64,000 nucleotides of DNA, from positions 124,001 through 188,000 of the forward strand of contig NZ_JMIB01000021.1 of NCBI RefSeq assembly GCF_000695255.1, in the 5' to 3' direction. Under the pieces are notes generated by a model that was given only the letters and a program-made list of their open reading frames with translations, did no database searches and had not been told where the DNA came from. The stretch's first letter is position 1; each line of letters begins with the position of its first letter. This document shows, in pieces, positions 52,495-62,236 of this stretch. This DNA is from Photobacterium galatheae. Lineage in GTDB: Bacteria; Pseudomonadota; Gammaproteobacteria; Enterobacterales; Vibrionaceae. The translations under genes were made by a program, and so were the position numbers.

Positions 52495-53790
52495 TTAACG
52501 CTGAGGCGAATCGAGTATTTCCTGAGTCATGCGAATCAGAGTATCAAGAATCCGTTCGCCATCCGCACGCAATCCATTGTGTTCATATTCATTTGTCATC
52601 CAGGCCCGGCTATTGGGTATATTTGCCAGAACCTGGCGACTGTAATCAAACTCAACGTACATGTCTTCAACGTAAACTGCTGCGGCAAGCGGCACCTTGT
52701 TCGCGGCCAGTTGGCTTCCATCATATAACGCGGGCCAGTCCGATTTTTCAGCGAGAATATTGGCAGCTTCATGCAGAGGTTTCAGGGTTTCCAACTGTTC
52801 AAACATCCATGGATAAACCATTTCCCCGGTAAAACAGAAGTCCTGACCAGACTGATAATGACATTGCGGAAATTCATCCCGGACACGCTGCGCCGACCAG
52901 CGGGACGCTTCATGCTGGCAATAAATGGATTCATGAAGAATCGCATAAATCGGGTTGGTCTGATAAGACTGCTCAGCCAGCATCGCATTCAGGAAGCTGT
53001 AGCTCAGTTCAGGCTGCCCCTTCACATCCACAAATGCATCTTCCAATTGGTAATACAGCGCCAGATCGCCGCCGCTGCGTCCAAGATTAATCCCTATCAG
53101 CTGAAATTGTTCGACCGTAAACCGCTGACCATTGGGTAGTCTGACATCGTTCGCCAGCAGGTGATCTGCAATCTGGTTACAGAGTGCCTGTGCATTCGGA
53201 AAACGACGGAAAAACGCAGCGTTCTTATCCAATAAACGACGATATGTCGCCCTGTAGACCTCATCAGCGTGGCCGGCGATCGGCGGGATCCCCCCCGTCA
53301 CAAAAGCCCTTGCCAGACTCTCGGGGTAATAAGACAAATAATGCAACGTACAAAAACCGCCAAAACTTTGGCCAAGAAGAGACCATTGTTTAACGCCCAA
53401 TGCTTCACGAATGGCTTCTGCATCACGCACAATATTATCGGCCCGGAAATGGCTGAGGTATTCAGCCTGCGCCTGCGCAGTCAATTCAGACAATGTTTGC
53501 GCATGAACCGGTTGACTTTGCCCGGTCCCGCGTTGATCCAACAGTAACACGCGATAGGTTTGTAATGCGCGTTTCAGCCAGCCCTGCTCCGCATCAGGAC
53601 GCGGTGATGGGAAACCCGGACCTCCTTGCAGGTAAACCAGCCAGGGTAAATCGGAATCCCGTTTCTCTCTGGCAACCACTTCCCGGGCATAGACCTGAAT
53701 ACGAGAACCATTCGGTTGCTGATAATTTAAAGGCAGTTGAAAATAGTGCGGCTGACAATACATATCACCGACAAAGAAACCTTGTTGCAT
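52495..53790 (-). CDS. Alpha/beta hydrolase, prolyl aminopeptidase (S33) family
   Basis: A cytosolic peptidase-like hydrolase of 431 aa. The oxyanion-hole motif is WLVYLQGGPGFPSP and LLLDQRGTGQSQP follows, both typical of proline iminopeptidases. The nucleophile elbow is LLGQSFGGFCTLHYL, with Ser near residue 142. The C-terminal His would lie in TNEYEHNGLRADG. It resembles the larger S33 group that releases N-terminal Pro or other residues from peptides. ATG 53790 follows GGAGGATAA. Single gene. Confidence 0.85.
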   Translation of the reverse strand: MQQGFFVGDMYCQPHYFQLPLNYQQPNGSRIQVYAREVVAREKRDSDLPWLVYLQGGPGFPSPRPDAEQGWLKRALQTYRVLLLDQRGTGQSQPVHAQTLSELTAQAQAEYLSHFRADNIVRDAEAIREALGVKQWSLLGQSFGGFCTLHYLSYYPESLARAFVTGGIPPIAGHADEVYRATYRRLLDKNAAFFRRFPNAQALCNQIADHLLANDVRLPNGQRFTVEQFQLIGINLGRSGGDLALYYQLEDAFVDVKGQPELSYSFLNAMLAEQSYQTNPIYAILHESIYCQHEASRWSAQRVRDEFPQCHYQSGQDFCFTGEMVYPWMFEQLETLKPLHEAANILAEKSDWPALYDGSQLAANKVPLAAAVYVEDMYVEFDYSRQVLANIPNSRAWMTNEYEHNGLRADGERILDTLIRMTQEILDSPQR

Positions 53791-53948
53791 TTATCCTCCA
53801 TGATCTTTGGATTAGATTGACAAAACATTTTAACAGAAAGCACTAATTATTGTCATTATTGACACATCAGATATCGCTATTCTTGCCTCTGAACTCAATC
53901 TTATGCTTGAATAAATGAAACTTTCAGGAATAGTATGTTGTCAATAAT

Positions 53949-55499
53949 ATGCTTCTTTATTTATATGAGAAATGGAAATTATCCGTAGCAATATTCCTCA
54001 TTGCTATTCCTATCATTTTTTTACTTTCTAACCCATTAAATAAAGCTATCTTTACTGCTGAAGTAAATACCCGTCTGGAAAATCTGCAGGATGCTTATTT
54101 AGACAAATACCAGTCCATTGGAACAGATATTTTCAATTTATATTCCCTGCTCGAATTCAATTGTGAGGATCATGATCTCAACCTCATCCGGCATACCGTC
54201 GAACACTCTCATGCGATTCAGCTGATTGAATTCAGAACGCCAAGTGGCGTTTGTTCGAACTATGGCAAAAATGTCAGCATCATTCAGCAACAACCGTCCC
54301 AACATGCCATTGATACAACTGAAAAAAACACAATCTATAGCCTTGAAAATTACTCAGGACACCGCGTGAAAATTACATTACAAAAAAGAGATGTGATTTT
54401 AAATATTGTCACGGTTCCTTTTCAGCATATTTTTACCGAAAGCGAAGCCGGAATTGGCTGTATTGGGCTTTCACTGGAAAAAGATGGACAATATTTGCCA
54501 CTCTGGCCTCAGAAAAGCAATAAAAAGTATCTGCATATCAGCCAGAAAAACTTCTATAAAGATTTTAGTTTACATGTCTATGCAAATCGTGAAGGACTTC
54601 AACGTATTACCCAACCAACCACAAGCATGGGCCAACTCTTACTCCTGTCGGGTATTTTTTGCCTTTGCATTGTGATCGGTCTGATGAGAAAAGAAACTGG
54701 CATGACGTCACTCATTGCCCAGGGACTCAAGAAAAAAGAATTTTTGCCTTTCTACCAGCCAATCTACAATCAGCGCACTCAAAAAATTGAAAGTTGTGAA
54801 GTGCTGCTACGCTGGCGGCGTCCGAATGGTGAAATGATTTCACCGGCACTCTTCATTCCAATGGCCGAGCATAACGGGCAAATTGTAGCACTGACCACAT
54901 TTTTGCTTCATAAAGTAGCAAGCCAGCTACGCTCCATTTCTCCTCTGCCGCCTTGCTTTTATGTCAGCATCAATGTCACACCGATGCAGCTTCAGGATGA
55001 AACCTTCCCAGAGCATGTCTTTTCAATCATCGACAGTTATGATCTTGAGCGACGAAATTTTGCTTTCGAGGTGACGGAGCGCACCCCATTTACAGACTGG
55101 GTCTCAGCAGAAAAAGTGATTACCCGGTTTCAGATGGAAGGCATTCTTATCAAACTGGATGATGCGGGCACAGGCTATGGCGGATTCAGCTATTTACAGA
55201 AACTCCCGATTCGCACCTTGAAAATAGACAAAATGTTCGTCGATACCATAGGTACTGGCGATATAAAGAGTAATATTCTTGATTCCATTATTCTTTTTGC
55301 GACCAATGCCAATTTACATCTGATTGCTGAAGGCGTCGAAACACAAGAACAGGCCGATTACCTCACACAACGTGGCGTAACACTGATGCAAGGATATCAC
55401 TTTGCCAAACCCATGCCCTTCTCAAGGCTGAAATCCGTGATGACAGAGCATGGATTATTGGCATCAGTTTCTGATAGTAGCTACGCAACATTTACCTGA
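53949..55499 (+). CDS. Membrane EAL-domain c-di-GMP phosphodiesterase (CSS-motif type)
   Basis: A membrane signalling protein of 516 aa. TM helix at about 10-30, a periplasmic sensor of about 190 residues with isolated Cys (EFNCEDHD and SGVCSNYG), a second TM near 226-246, then a cytosolic EAL domain. The layout fits CSS-motif sensors, whose Cys pair senses redox state. In the EAL domain the signature reads EVLLRW, followed by FYVSINVTPMQL, ERNF-type EVTER, KLDDAGTGYGGFSYLQKLPI and EGVETQEQADYL. Key acidic residues are present, so hydrolysis of c-di-GMP is likely. The start lacks a strong ribosome site. The 3' end overlaps the patatin gene by 8 bases. Confidence 0.85.
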   Translation: MLLYLYEKWKLSVAIFLIAIPIIFLLSNPLNKAIFTAEVNTRLENLQDAYLDKYQSIGTDIFNLYSLLEFNCEDHDLNLIRHTVEHSHAIQLIEFRTPSGVCSNYGKNVSIIQQQPSQHAIDTTEKNTIYSLENYSGHRVKITLQKRDVILNIVTVPFQHIFTESEAGIGCIGLSLEKDGQYLPLWPQKSNKKYLHISQKNFYKDFSLHVYANREGLQRITQPTTSMGQLLLLSGIFCLCIVIGLMRKETGMTSLIAQGLKKKEFLPFYQPIYNQRTQKIESCEVLLRWRRPNGEMISPALFIPMAEHNGQIVALTTFLLHKVASQLRSISPLPPCFYVSINVTPMQLQDETFPEHVFSIIDSYDLERRNFAFEVTERTPFTDWVSAEKVITRFQMEGILIKLDDAGTGYGGFSYLQKLPIRTLKIDKMFVDTIGTGDIKSNILDSIILFATNANLHLIAEGVETQEQADYLTQRGVTLMQGYHFAKPMPFSRLKSVMTEHGLLASVSDSSYATFT

Positions 55500-56694
55500 C
55501 ACTTGTACTTCGATTCAGCAGATCAGCAAAGCATTCAAGAAATTCACGACCAACCTGTCGTCCCTGCTGGTAATCCAGATCCAGATCCTGACGGCTGCTA
55601 AGCAATGCTTTACTTTGCAGTGCTTTTTCCGGCGCGAGTTGAATCACTTTTAACGTTTCCGGTGGATGAATCAGAAACTCATTATCAGCTTTATAGCTCT
55701 GATAATACTTATTCAGCATCTCAAGAACTTCCGAGCGTTTGCCAGTCAGCGACAGAAAACGCTCCACATTCAGCCCGCTCAACCACTTGCGATAACCATT
55801 CACCGCTTTCTTATCTTCAGAAAGCGCTTGATTGAGCGCATCAGCAGCCCGAATGCCCTCTTGTTCTTTATCCCGCCAGTTACTTTTCCAGAGTTCAAAT
55901 CGATCGGTGAAATCCTGCCGAATGGCCTTCACTTTATCCAATGACTCATTCAGGCTGAAACGTTCGATATACTCTGGCAAAGCCTGTTCAATCCGCCCCC
56001 GCCAGTCGTCAAAAACCCCAATGGTCTGCTGGGGAATCTGCAATGGTTCAGTCCGGATAACGATGACCAGTTCCGCGCCCCGCTTCCAGGCTTCCTGAAC
56101 TGGGACAGCGGCACTGACCCCCCCGTCAACCCACTCTAAATCATGCAAGTTCACGGGCTGATTATAAAGTAAAGGAATCGCGCAGGTCGCTCGCAACACA
56201 TCACGCCAGTTTTCTTCATACATTGGCAGGTAAATATCCTGCAATGTATCTTTTCGGGTCGCACAGGCCAGCGCCTGGCGGTAAGTCAGTACCCGTCGTG
56301 CCGTCGCGATGTCAAGAGGCGTATGACCATCCTGTTCAATTTGGCTGAATGCCCAGTCCAAATTCATCGGCTTTTGCTGACTGAGATACTGGTAGAGATT
56401 AAAAAACTCATTCTGAGTTGTCAGATGAGTAATGAAGTCATGGCCAAACTTATGTTGGCGGCTGATATATGAGGAAAGATTTAAAGCACCGGCAGAAGTG
56501 CCAATATAAAGCTCAAACGGATCAAAATCCGCTTCGAGAAAGGCATCAAAGACACCAGCCGTAAAAATACCCCGCTGACCACCTCCCTGTACAACCAAAG
56601 CAATTTTTCGCCGCTTCACACCTGACAACTGAGCCACAAATGTGTCAACCAGGTTGAGATCTAAGTCTCCAAGGCTAAAAGGCAAGTGATTCAT
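55492..56694 (-). CDS. Patatin-like phospholipase
   Basis: A lipid acyl hydrolase of 400 aa. The oxyanion loop is VVQGGGQRGIFTAGV (residues about 35-48), the nucleophile motif is YIGTSAGALNLSS with Ser near 67, and the catalytic Asp is in WVDGGVSAAVPV near residue 190, giving a Ser-Asp dyad. It is similar to the YjjU-type cytosolic patatins rather than to secreted ExoU-like toxins; there is no signal peptide. It is convergent with the EAL gene, and the last 8 bases of the two genes overlap. Confidence 0.87.
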   Translation of the reverse strand: MNHLPFSLGDLDLNLVDTFVAQLSGVKRRKIALVVQGGGQRGIFTAGVFDAFLEADFDPFELYIGTSAGALNLSSYISRQHKFGHDFITHLTTQNEFFNLYQYLSQQKPMNLDWAFSQIEQDGHTPLDIATARRVLTYRQALACATRKDTLQDIYLPMYEENWRDVLRATCAIPLLYNQPVNLHDLEWVDGGVSAAVPVQEAWKRGAELVIVIRTEPLQIPQQTIGVFDDWRGRIEQALPEYIERFSLNESLDKVKAIRQDFTDRFELWKSNWRDKEQEGIRAADALNQALSEDKKAVNGYRKWLSGLNVERFLSLTGKRSEVLEMLNKYYQSYKADNEFLIHPPETLKVIQLAPEKALQSKALLSSRQDLDLDYQQGRQVGREFLECFADLLNRSTSVR

Positions 56695-56796
56695 CTGTTC
56701 TACTCACTCTACAAAAACAAAAACTCCCCTCGATTCTCTTATTGAAGCGCAAAGCTCAACAGAAGGAGGAAATATTCAACAGAGTGATCATAACGC

Positions 56797-56895
56797 TTAA
56801 TGCGTGATTGCCGTCAACCCAAATCCGAAAAGGACTATCATAATGATGAAGGCGATGGTTAAAGCAATTTTAAATTCAGGGGTTAGATGATTCAT
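56797..56895 (-). CDS. YnhF-family small membrane protein
   Basis: A tiny gene encoding 32 aa, nearly all one hydrophobic helix: FKIALTIAFIIMIVLFGFGL then TAITH. E. coli YnhF has the same layout, with LKFSL near the start and GLTAALH at the end, so I assign it to that family. A good ribosome site (GGAG, seven bases before ATG) supports translation. It lies 102 bases upstream of the patatin gene on the same strand. The role of YnhF is unknown. Confidence 0.7.
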   Translation of the reverse strand: MNHLTPEFKIALTIAFIIMIVLFGFGLTAITH

Positions 56896-57051
56896 ACAGA
56901 CTCCAAATCGACTGCCGCAACAGAGAAAAACTTCACCACTCTGTCGGCAACTGTTTCAAAAATTGTAGCTTCGCTTTGAACCTTTGACCATATGGAAAAT
57001 ATGGTTTTAGGATGATAATCACAATTCTCCAACTGGCAAAAGGATGAATCA

Positions 57052-57678
57052 ATGTATTTATATAACAAATACTTACCACCTTTAGTCTTCATTTTCAGCC
57101 AGCTGATTCTGCCTGCCGCTCGGGCGAATACACATCAGCCGATTTACATCACCCCCTACTGGGGATACGCGTTTCCTGACCACATTAATGCAGATGGAGG
57201 CATAGAGATTTCTCCTGAAAAGTCTGACCTCATCGGCATCACGATTGAAGGTGATTATGGAAAGCAAGACAATTTCAATGGCCGCATCGGTTTCACAACA
57301 CAGCATTTGAAAACGAATACCGATGGCTTCAGCAGCGATGACAGCTTTACCTTTTTTCACTTTCAAGCCAGCAGTCATTACTACATCACCTCAAAACTGA
57401 CCAGTTTTATTGGCCTCAGCCTTGGCGGTACCCTGGTTGATGCCAGTTGGTCAAAACAGGATGTTTTATTCTCTGGGGGTGGTTTCTTCGGTTCAGACTT
57501 CTTTATCGACAAAAATATCAGAATTCGTTTAGAAGCCAGATGGCTGGCAAGCAACGTTGATGGCAAAACCAATACGCGCTGTGAGACCGACTCAGGCACG
57601 CAAGACTGTGAAATTAATATCGATAACGACTGGCTCAGCTTTTACCAGACCAACCTGGGGATCAGCTTTGTTTTTTGA
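57052..57678 (+). CDS. Outer-membrane beta-barrel protein
   Basis: A protein of 208 aa with an N-terminal signal peptide (LVFIFSQLILPAARA, cleavage after ARA). Alternating hydrophobic and polar residues follow, ending in the Phe expected of outer-membrane barrels (LGISFVF). Beta strands such as FTFFHFQASSHYYITSKLTS and FIGLSLGGTLV suggest an eight-strand barrel of the small OmpW/OprG or OmpA-like kind. A Cys pair near the end (TRCETDSGTQDCE) may form a disulfide in an outer loop. The family is not resolved. Single gene; RBS AAAGGATG. Confidence 0.7.
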   Translation: MYLYNKYLPPLVFIFSQLILPAARANTHQPIYITPYWGYAFPDHINADGGIEISPEKSDLIGITIEGDYGKQDNFNGRIGFTTQHLKTNTDGFSSDDSFTFFHFQASSHYYITSKLTSFIGLSLGGTLVDASWSKQDVLFSGGGFFGSDFFIDKNIRIRLEARWLASNVDGKTNTRCETDSGTQDCEINIDNDWLSFYQTNLGISFVF

Positions 57679-58063
57679 GCAAACACACTAAACATTATTG
57701 TGAATGAAGTTAATAGTAACTATGTTGCAAAAGTCTAATTTTTGACTATTTATTAGTCATAGGTGCCATTTTGTTAAATAAAATAAATCACTCAATAAGA
57801 AGATGGACACAGTCAAATCTTCTATACATTTCATTAACATCTTACGATTCTCACAAAACGGAGGAAAATACCCACAATAAAGCCTGAGTCTTGCCAATAG
57901 CACAAAAGTTACTGTCTATTGCGCTAGTAAGTATCAGTGGTTAATCTCAATTCAACTGTGTGGGGTTTCAATCCAAATTTCACGCAACAGGAAGTAAATA
58001 CTTAGAATAAAAAACTTAAATAGTGCTGTTTCATAGAGAATAGCAGTACATAAGGAGATACTT
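57679..58063. other. Intergenic region before the NSS transporter gene
   Basis: About 385 bases, AT-rich, with no gene. It should hold the NSS promoter. A loose dyad TGACTATTTATTAGTCA is seen near 57743. No strong terminator follows the barrel gene. Confidence 0.4.
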
Positions 58064-59545
58064 ATGAAACGCGAACAATGGGGAACCCGAGCCGGTTTTA
58101 TCCTGGCTGCTGTGGGTTCTGCTATCGGGTTGGGGAATATCTGGCGTTTTCCATATATGGCTTATGAGAATGGGGGGGGCGCATTTTTTATTCCTTACCT
58201 TTTCGCCATGCTCACCGCCGGGATTCCATTCATGATTATGGAATTCAGCCTGGGTCATAAACTGCGTGGGGCTGCGCCTAGAGCATTTTCTAAGCTGGGG
58301 GTCAAACTTGAGTGGCTGGGCTGGTTCCAGGTATTTATTGCCGCTGTCATTGCTGTTTATTACGTTGCTGTGATTGGTTGGGCCATTTCGTATATGGGCT
58401 TTGCCTTTACACAAAGCTGGGGAGCTGACACCAATGCATTCTTCTTCAGTGAATACCTGAAACTGGGAGACAATGCGCCAAGCAAGCTGGGGAGCTTACA
58501 ACTCCACATTGCAATTCCAATGGTCATTGCGTGGTGCATTACTTTTGCCGCAATCTTTACCGGGGTAAAAGGTGGTATTGAGCGTGCCAGTAAAATCATG
58601 ATGCCTTTGTTGTTCATCATGGTGCTGGCGCTGATCGCACGGGTTATCTTCCTTGAAGGTGCGATGGACGGCCTGAATTACCTGTTCCGACCTGATTTCA
58701 CAAAAATTCTGGATGCCAAAGTCTGGTCTGCTGCTTATGGACAGATCTTCTTTACCCTGAGTGTCGGCTTCGCCATCATGATTGCCTACTCCAGCTATCT
58801 GCCAGAAAAATCTGACATCAGTAATAATGCCTTTATGACCGTCCTGATCAACTGTGGCTTCTCTATTGTCGCCGGTATTCTGATCTTCTCGGTTCTGGGT
58901 TATATGGCTCAGGAGCAGTCCAAACCACTGACAGACGTCGTTTCTGCGGGTGTCGGTCTGGCGTTTGTCACGATTCCGGCGGCAATTAACCTGTTGCCTG
59001 CGCCCTATATTCTGGGTCCGGTTTTCTTCCTGGCGCTGGTCGTCGCAGGTCTGAGTTCACATATTTCCATTCTTGAAGCAGTGACTTCAGCTGTCATGGA
59101 TAAACTGAATTGGTCGCGGAAAAAAGCTTCTACGGTGGTGTGTGGTTCAGGCTTCGTCATTTCAATGGCCTTTGCAACCAATGGTGGTTTGCTGCTACTG
59201 GATCTGGTGGACTACTTCATCAACAACGTAGCTCTGCTGACGAGCTGTCTGATTGAACTCTTAGTCATTGGCTGGTTGCTGAAAGTCTCTGATATTCGCG
59301 CTTACGTCAACAAAATTTCCGAGTTTTCTATCGGTATTTGGTTCGAAATCTGTATCCGCTTCATCAGCCCAATCATGCTGGCGATCATTTTGGGGAAAAA
59401 CCTCATCAACACAGTTGACCAAGGCTACGGTGGTTATGCGATGTCTGATTTGCTCATCCTGGGTTGGGGCCTGGTGGCAGTCATGTTCATTGCGGCCGTG
59501 ATCATCAATGTAAAATCTTTGCCACAGAACGGAAGTGAGGTGTAA
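58064..59545 (+). CDS. Sodium-dependent transporter, NSS family (MetP-like)
   Basis: A neurotransmitter:sodium symporter family protein of 493 aa with about twelve helices. The N-terminal signature is WGTRAGFILAAVGSAIGLGN then IWRFPYMAYENGGGAFFIPY, which includes the sodium and substrate-binding unwound part of helix 1. YGQIFFTLSVGFAIMIAYSS is the helix 6 region. It imports an amino acid with sodium. The small gene after it, of MetS type, suggests a methionine/alanine-type two-component NSS system as known from Corynebacterium MetPS, but the substrate is inference. Strong ribosome site AAGGAGA. Confidence 0.92.
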   Translation: MKREQWGTRAGFILAAVGSAIGLGNIWRFPYMAYENGGGAFFIPYLFAMLTAGIPFMIMEFSLGHKLRGAAPRAFSKLGVKLEWLGWFQVFIAAVIAVYYVAVIGWAISYMGFAFTQSWGADTNAFFFSEYLKLGDNAPSKLGSLQLHIAIPMVIAWCITFAAIFTGVKGGIERASKIMMPLLFIMVLALIARVIFLEGAMDGLNYLFRPDFTKILDAKVWSAAYGQIFFTLSVGFAIMIAYSSYLPEKSDISNNAFMTVLINCGFSIVAGILIFSVLGYMAQEQSKPLTDVVSAGVGLAFVTIPAAINLLPAPYILGPVFFLALVVAGLSSHISILEAVTSAVMDKLNWSRKKASTVVCGSGFVISMAFATNGGLLLLDLVDYFINNVALLTSCLIELLVIGWLLKVSDIRAYVNKISEFSIGIWFEICIRFISPIMLAIILGKNLINTVDQGYGGYAMSDLLILGWGLVAVMFIAAVIINVKSLPQNGSEV

Positions 59546-59547
59546 GT

Positions 59548-59646
59548 ATGACTGCTGGTGCCATTATTATGATGCTGTTTGGCCTGGGGATTACCTGGGG
59601 AGGCGCAGCCTACTGCATCTCCGTCGCCATGAAAAATAAAGTATAA
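59548..59646 (+). CDS. MetS-family NSS transporter small subunit
   Basis: A one-helix membrane protein of 32 aa: MTAGAIIMMLFGLGITWGGA followed by AYCISVAMKNKV. It begins two bases after the transporter stop and has the ribosome site GGAAGTGAGG inside the transporter's end. Length, position and the GLGITWGGAAY pattern match small subunits of NSS transporters (MetS family). It probably stabilises or activates the large subunit in the inner membrane. Confidence 0.85.
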   Translation: MTAGAIIMMLFGLGITWGGAAYCISVAMKNKV

Positions 59647-59652
59647 CGACTC

Positions 59653-59672
59653 AAGAGGCCTTCGGGCCTCTT
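59653..59672 (+). terminator. Terminator after the NSS transporter operon
   Basis: Stem AGAGGCC / GGCCTCT with the stable loop TTCG, then TTCTGTTTC, ten bases after the small-subunit stop. Confidence 0.85.
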
Positions 59673-59903
59673 TCTGTTTCTCCCTCCCATTTTTACCTGC
59701 CCACCCCATTCTGATACTTTTAACTTTAAGAACAAAGAATTGAGTCACGTTTCATACTCTTTACACCTGAATCATGTTTCCTTATAAGATTTCTTTCCTT
59801 TCAGTTGCTTCTGCCGCTACAATTTGAAAAATAATCCTGATGTCACGGTACTTTATGTTCATTGTGCCGGTATGTATTACTAAAAATCATTCAAGGAAAA
59901 ACC

Positions 59904-60416
59904 ATGAAGTTTTCAGCTTTTGTTCTCTCGTTAGCCCTACTCCCCGCTTCTGTTCTCGCTGCCACAGAAAGTTGTGAAAGCGAGAAATATCACAAGTATG
60001 TTGATGCTTCTCTGACCTGGTATCAAAACCTCGTTCAGCTTGCCGTACAAAAAGATCCGAATCTGAAAGAGGTCGGAGACTGGTTTCTTGAAGGCAGAAC
60101 ACACCACTTTGAGTTGAAACGTGAAGCCGTAGACTGGTATTTAACCCATGACGAAAGCCACCTTGATTTGTCCCAGTCAATCGAATCGTGGTTAAAACTG
60201 ACTCAGCAAGACATTAAATCTCTTTCTGAACAACAAGGGGCATTGGGAGATTACGCCAAAAAAGTTTTTGAAGACCGTCAGGGCGCACCACATCCAAAAA
60301 ATTACGAGCTGCGCAGCGCATTTGCTGAATTGCTCACACACCCAGATGATATTGATAAGCCACTGAAAGAATACAATCAACAAATGAGTGCCATTGCATC
60401 AACAGAGTGCAAATAG
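59904..60416 (+). CDS. Secreted hypothetical protein
   Basis: A periplasmic or secreted protein of 170 aa. ATG 59904 gives a clean signal peptide (MKFSAFVLSLALLPASVLAA, cut after VLA) and has the site CAAGGAAAA; the longer frame from 59862 would bury it. The mature part is mostly helical and acidic, with one Cys near the start (TESCESEKYHK) and one at the very end (STECK), so a disulfide joining both ends is possible. I do not recognise the family. Single gene followed by a weak hairpin. Confidence 0.7.
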   Translation: MKFSAFVLSLALLPASVLAATESCESEKYHKYVDASLTWYQNLVQLAVQKDPNLKEVGDWFLEGRTHHFELKREAVDWYLTHDESHLDLSQSIESWLKLTQQDIKSLSEQQGALGDYAKKVFEDRQGAPHPKNYELRSAFAELLTHPDDIDKPLKEYNQQMSAIASTECK

Positions 60417-60430
60417 TACATTTTCCCTCT

Positions 60431-60453
60431 CACCGGACGCCTCACGTCCGGTG
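60431..60453 (+). terminator. Hairpin after the secreted-protein gene
   Basis: 9-bp stem CACCGGACG / CGTCCGGTG with a five-base loop, 15 bases after the stop. It is followed only by TCGTTTG, so termination strength is doubtful. Confidence 0.55.
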
Positions 60454-60540
60454 TCGTTTGTGAATTTTCCCAAGACAATTACGCACATTTCCAGTACATT
60501 AGCTGGATTTGCCGACGTTAACTAAAAGTAACAATTCATT

Positions 60541-62208
60541 ATGGCAGTGGAAAACAGACAAGCTGAAGCATCTCCTGATACTCTGCACCGTATTTTTACC
60601 GTGCCAGAAGCACCCGATTCGACACTAGGCCGGATCGAGAAAGAGATTTCCGAAAACCTGAATGCCTTTTTACAGACGCATATTGCCGCCCAGGAAAAGC
60701 CGCTGACAGAAATTGAAAAGGACTTTTCCTCTGCCACTGTGCCAGAAAAGCCCTGCTTCGTATCCGATCACACCCATTTTCTGCTGGATAAACTGGTGGC
60801 GCAGTCTGTCCATACCTCAGCGCCGACCTTCATTGGCCATATGACTTCAGCGCTGCCCTACTTCCTGATGCCACTGTCTAAGATCATGATTGGTCTGAAC
60901 CAGAACCTGGTGAAAATCGAGACCTCCAAAGCCTTTACGCCACTGGAGCGTCAGGTCTTAGGCATCTTACACAACCTGATTTATGGTGAAACCGAAGCCT
61001 TTTATGAGCGGTGGATGCACAGTGCAGAGCACTCTTTAGGCGCTTTTTGCTCAGGTGGCACCATCGCGAATATCACAGCACTCTGGGTTGCGCGAAATAA
61101 TCTACTCAAACCCGATGGTGACTTCAAAGGGGTGGCTCAGGAAGGTCTGTTCAGAGCCATGAAACACTATGGTTACGACGACCTGGCAATTCTGGTATCG
61201 GAGCGCGGCCACTATTCTCTGAAAAAGGCCGCCGATGTCCTGGGAATCGGTCGGGAATGTCTGATCGCGATTCGAACCGACGAAAATAACAGAATTTGTA
61301 CCGACGACCTGAAAGCCAAAATTGAATCGCTGAAAGCCAAAAATATTAAGCCGTTTGCGATTATTGGTGTTGCCGGCACAACAGAGACAGGCAATATCGA
61401 TCCATTGGACGAACTGGCTGACATCGCCCTGGCTCACAACTGCCATTTTCACGTTGATGCCGCCTGGGGTGGCGCAACCTTAATGTCCAATAAATACAGA
61501 ACACTCCTGAAAGGGATTGAACGGGCCGACTCTGTCACCATCGACGCACACAAGCAGCTCTATATTCCGATGGGTGCTGGCATGGTGATTTTCAAAAACC
61601 CGGCACTGATGTCTGCGATTGAACACCACGCTGAGTACATTCTTCGGAAAGGCTCTAAAGACCTTGGCAGTCACACACTGGAAGGCTCGCGGAGCGGTAT
61701 GGCCATGTTGCTATTTGCCAGCCTGAATATTATCAGCCGTCAGGGGTACGAACTGCTGATTAACAACAGTATTGAAAAAGCCTGTTACTTTGCTGATCTC
61801 ATTCAGGCAGACGAAGATTTTGAACTGGTCTCCGAGCCTGAGCTTTGCCTGCTGACCTACCGGTATGTGCCGCGAGAAACCCAGAAAGCATTGGCCATTG
61901 CGAACGATGAAGACAAACAGGCCATTCATGAAGCACTGAATGACCTGACCCAATACATACAGAAGCGTCAGCGGGAATCCGGGAAGTCTTTTGTCTCCCG
62001 GACCCGGCTCATGCCGGAACAATGGGGCCGACGTATCACCACGGTCTTCCGTGTGGTGCTGGCCAACCCGCTAACGACAGATGATATCCTGAAAGATGTC
62101 TTGGCAGAGCAGAAACAGCTGGCGCAGACCAGCCAACAAAGTCTGCCGAAAGTCAGAGCAATCACCGCCCGTATATTGGCGCAGTCTTCTGAAAAGATCA
62201 GCGAGTAA
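60541..62208 (+). CDS. panP: PLP-dependent aspartate 1-decarboxylase PanP
   Basis: A group II decarboxylase of 555 aa. PanP makes beta-alanine from aspartate for pantothenate and CoA synthesis in Vibrionaceae, in place of pyruvoyl-type PanD. Visible motifs: SAPTFIGHMTSALPYFLMPL, CSGGTIANITALWVARN (PLP phosphate binding), FHVDAAWGGATLMS (Asp that binds the pyridine N) and VTIDAHKQLYIPMGAG, with the Schiff-base Lys near residue 338. Length and sequence match what I know of the PanP family; a related glutamate-type decarboxylase is the alternative. Single gene with a strong terminator. Confidence 0.9.
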   Translation: MAVENRQAEASPDTLHRIFTVPEAPDSTLGRIEKEISENLNAFLQTHIAAQEKPLTEIEKDFSSATVPEKPCFVSDHTHFLLDKLVAQSVHTSAPTFIGHMTSALPYFLMPLSKIMIGLNQNLVKIETSKAFTPLERQVLGILHNLIYGETEAFYERWMHSAEHSLGAFCSGGTIANITALWVARNNLLKPDGDFKGVAQEGLFRAMKHYGYDDLAILVSERGHYSLKKAADVLGIGRECLIAIRTDENNRICTDDLKAKIESLKAKNIKPFAIIGVAGTTETGNIDPLDELADIALAHNCHFHVDAAWGGATLMSNKYRTLLKGIERADSVTIDAHKQLYIPMGAGMVIFKNPALMSAIEHHAEYILRKGSKDLGSHTLEGSRSGMAMLLFASLNIISRQGYELLINNSIEKACYFADLIQADEDFELVSEPELCLLTYRYVPRETQKALAIANDEDKQAIHEALNDLTQYIQKRQRESGKSFVSRTRLMPEQWGRRITTVFRVVLANPLTTDDILKDVLAEQKQLAQTSQQSLPKVRAITARILAQSSEKISE

Positions 62209-62236
62209 ATCTCAACACTGATAAACAATCAGTACA

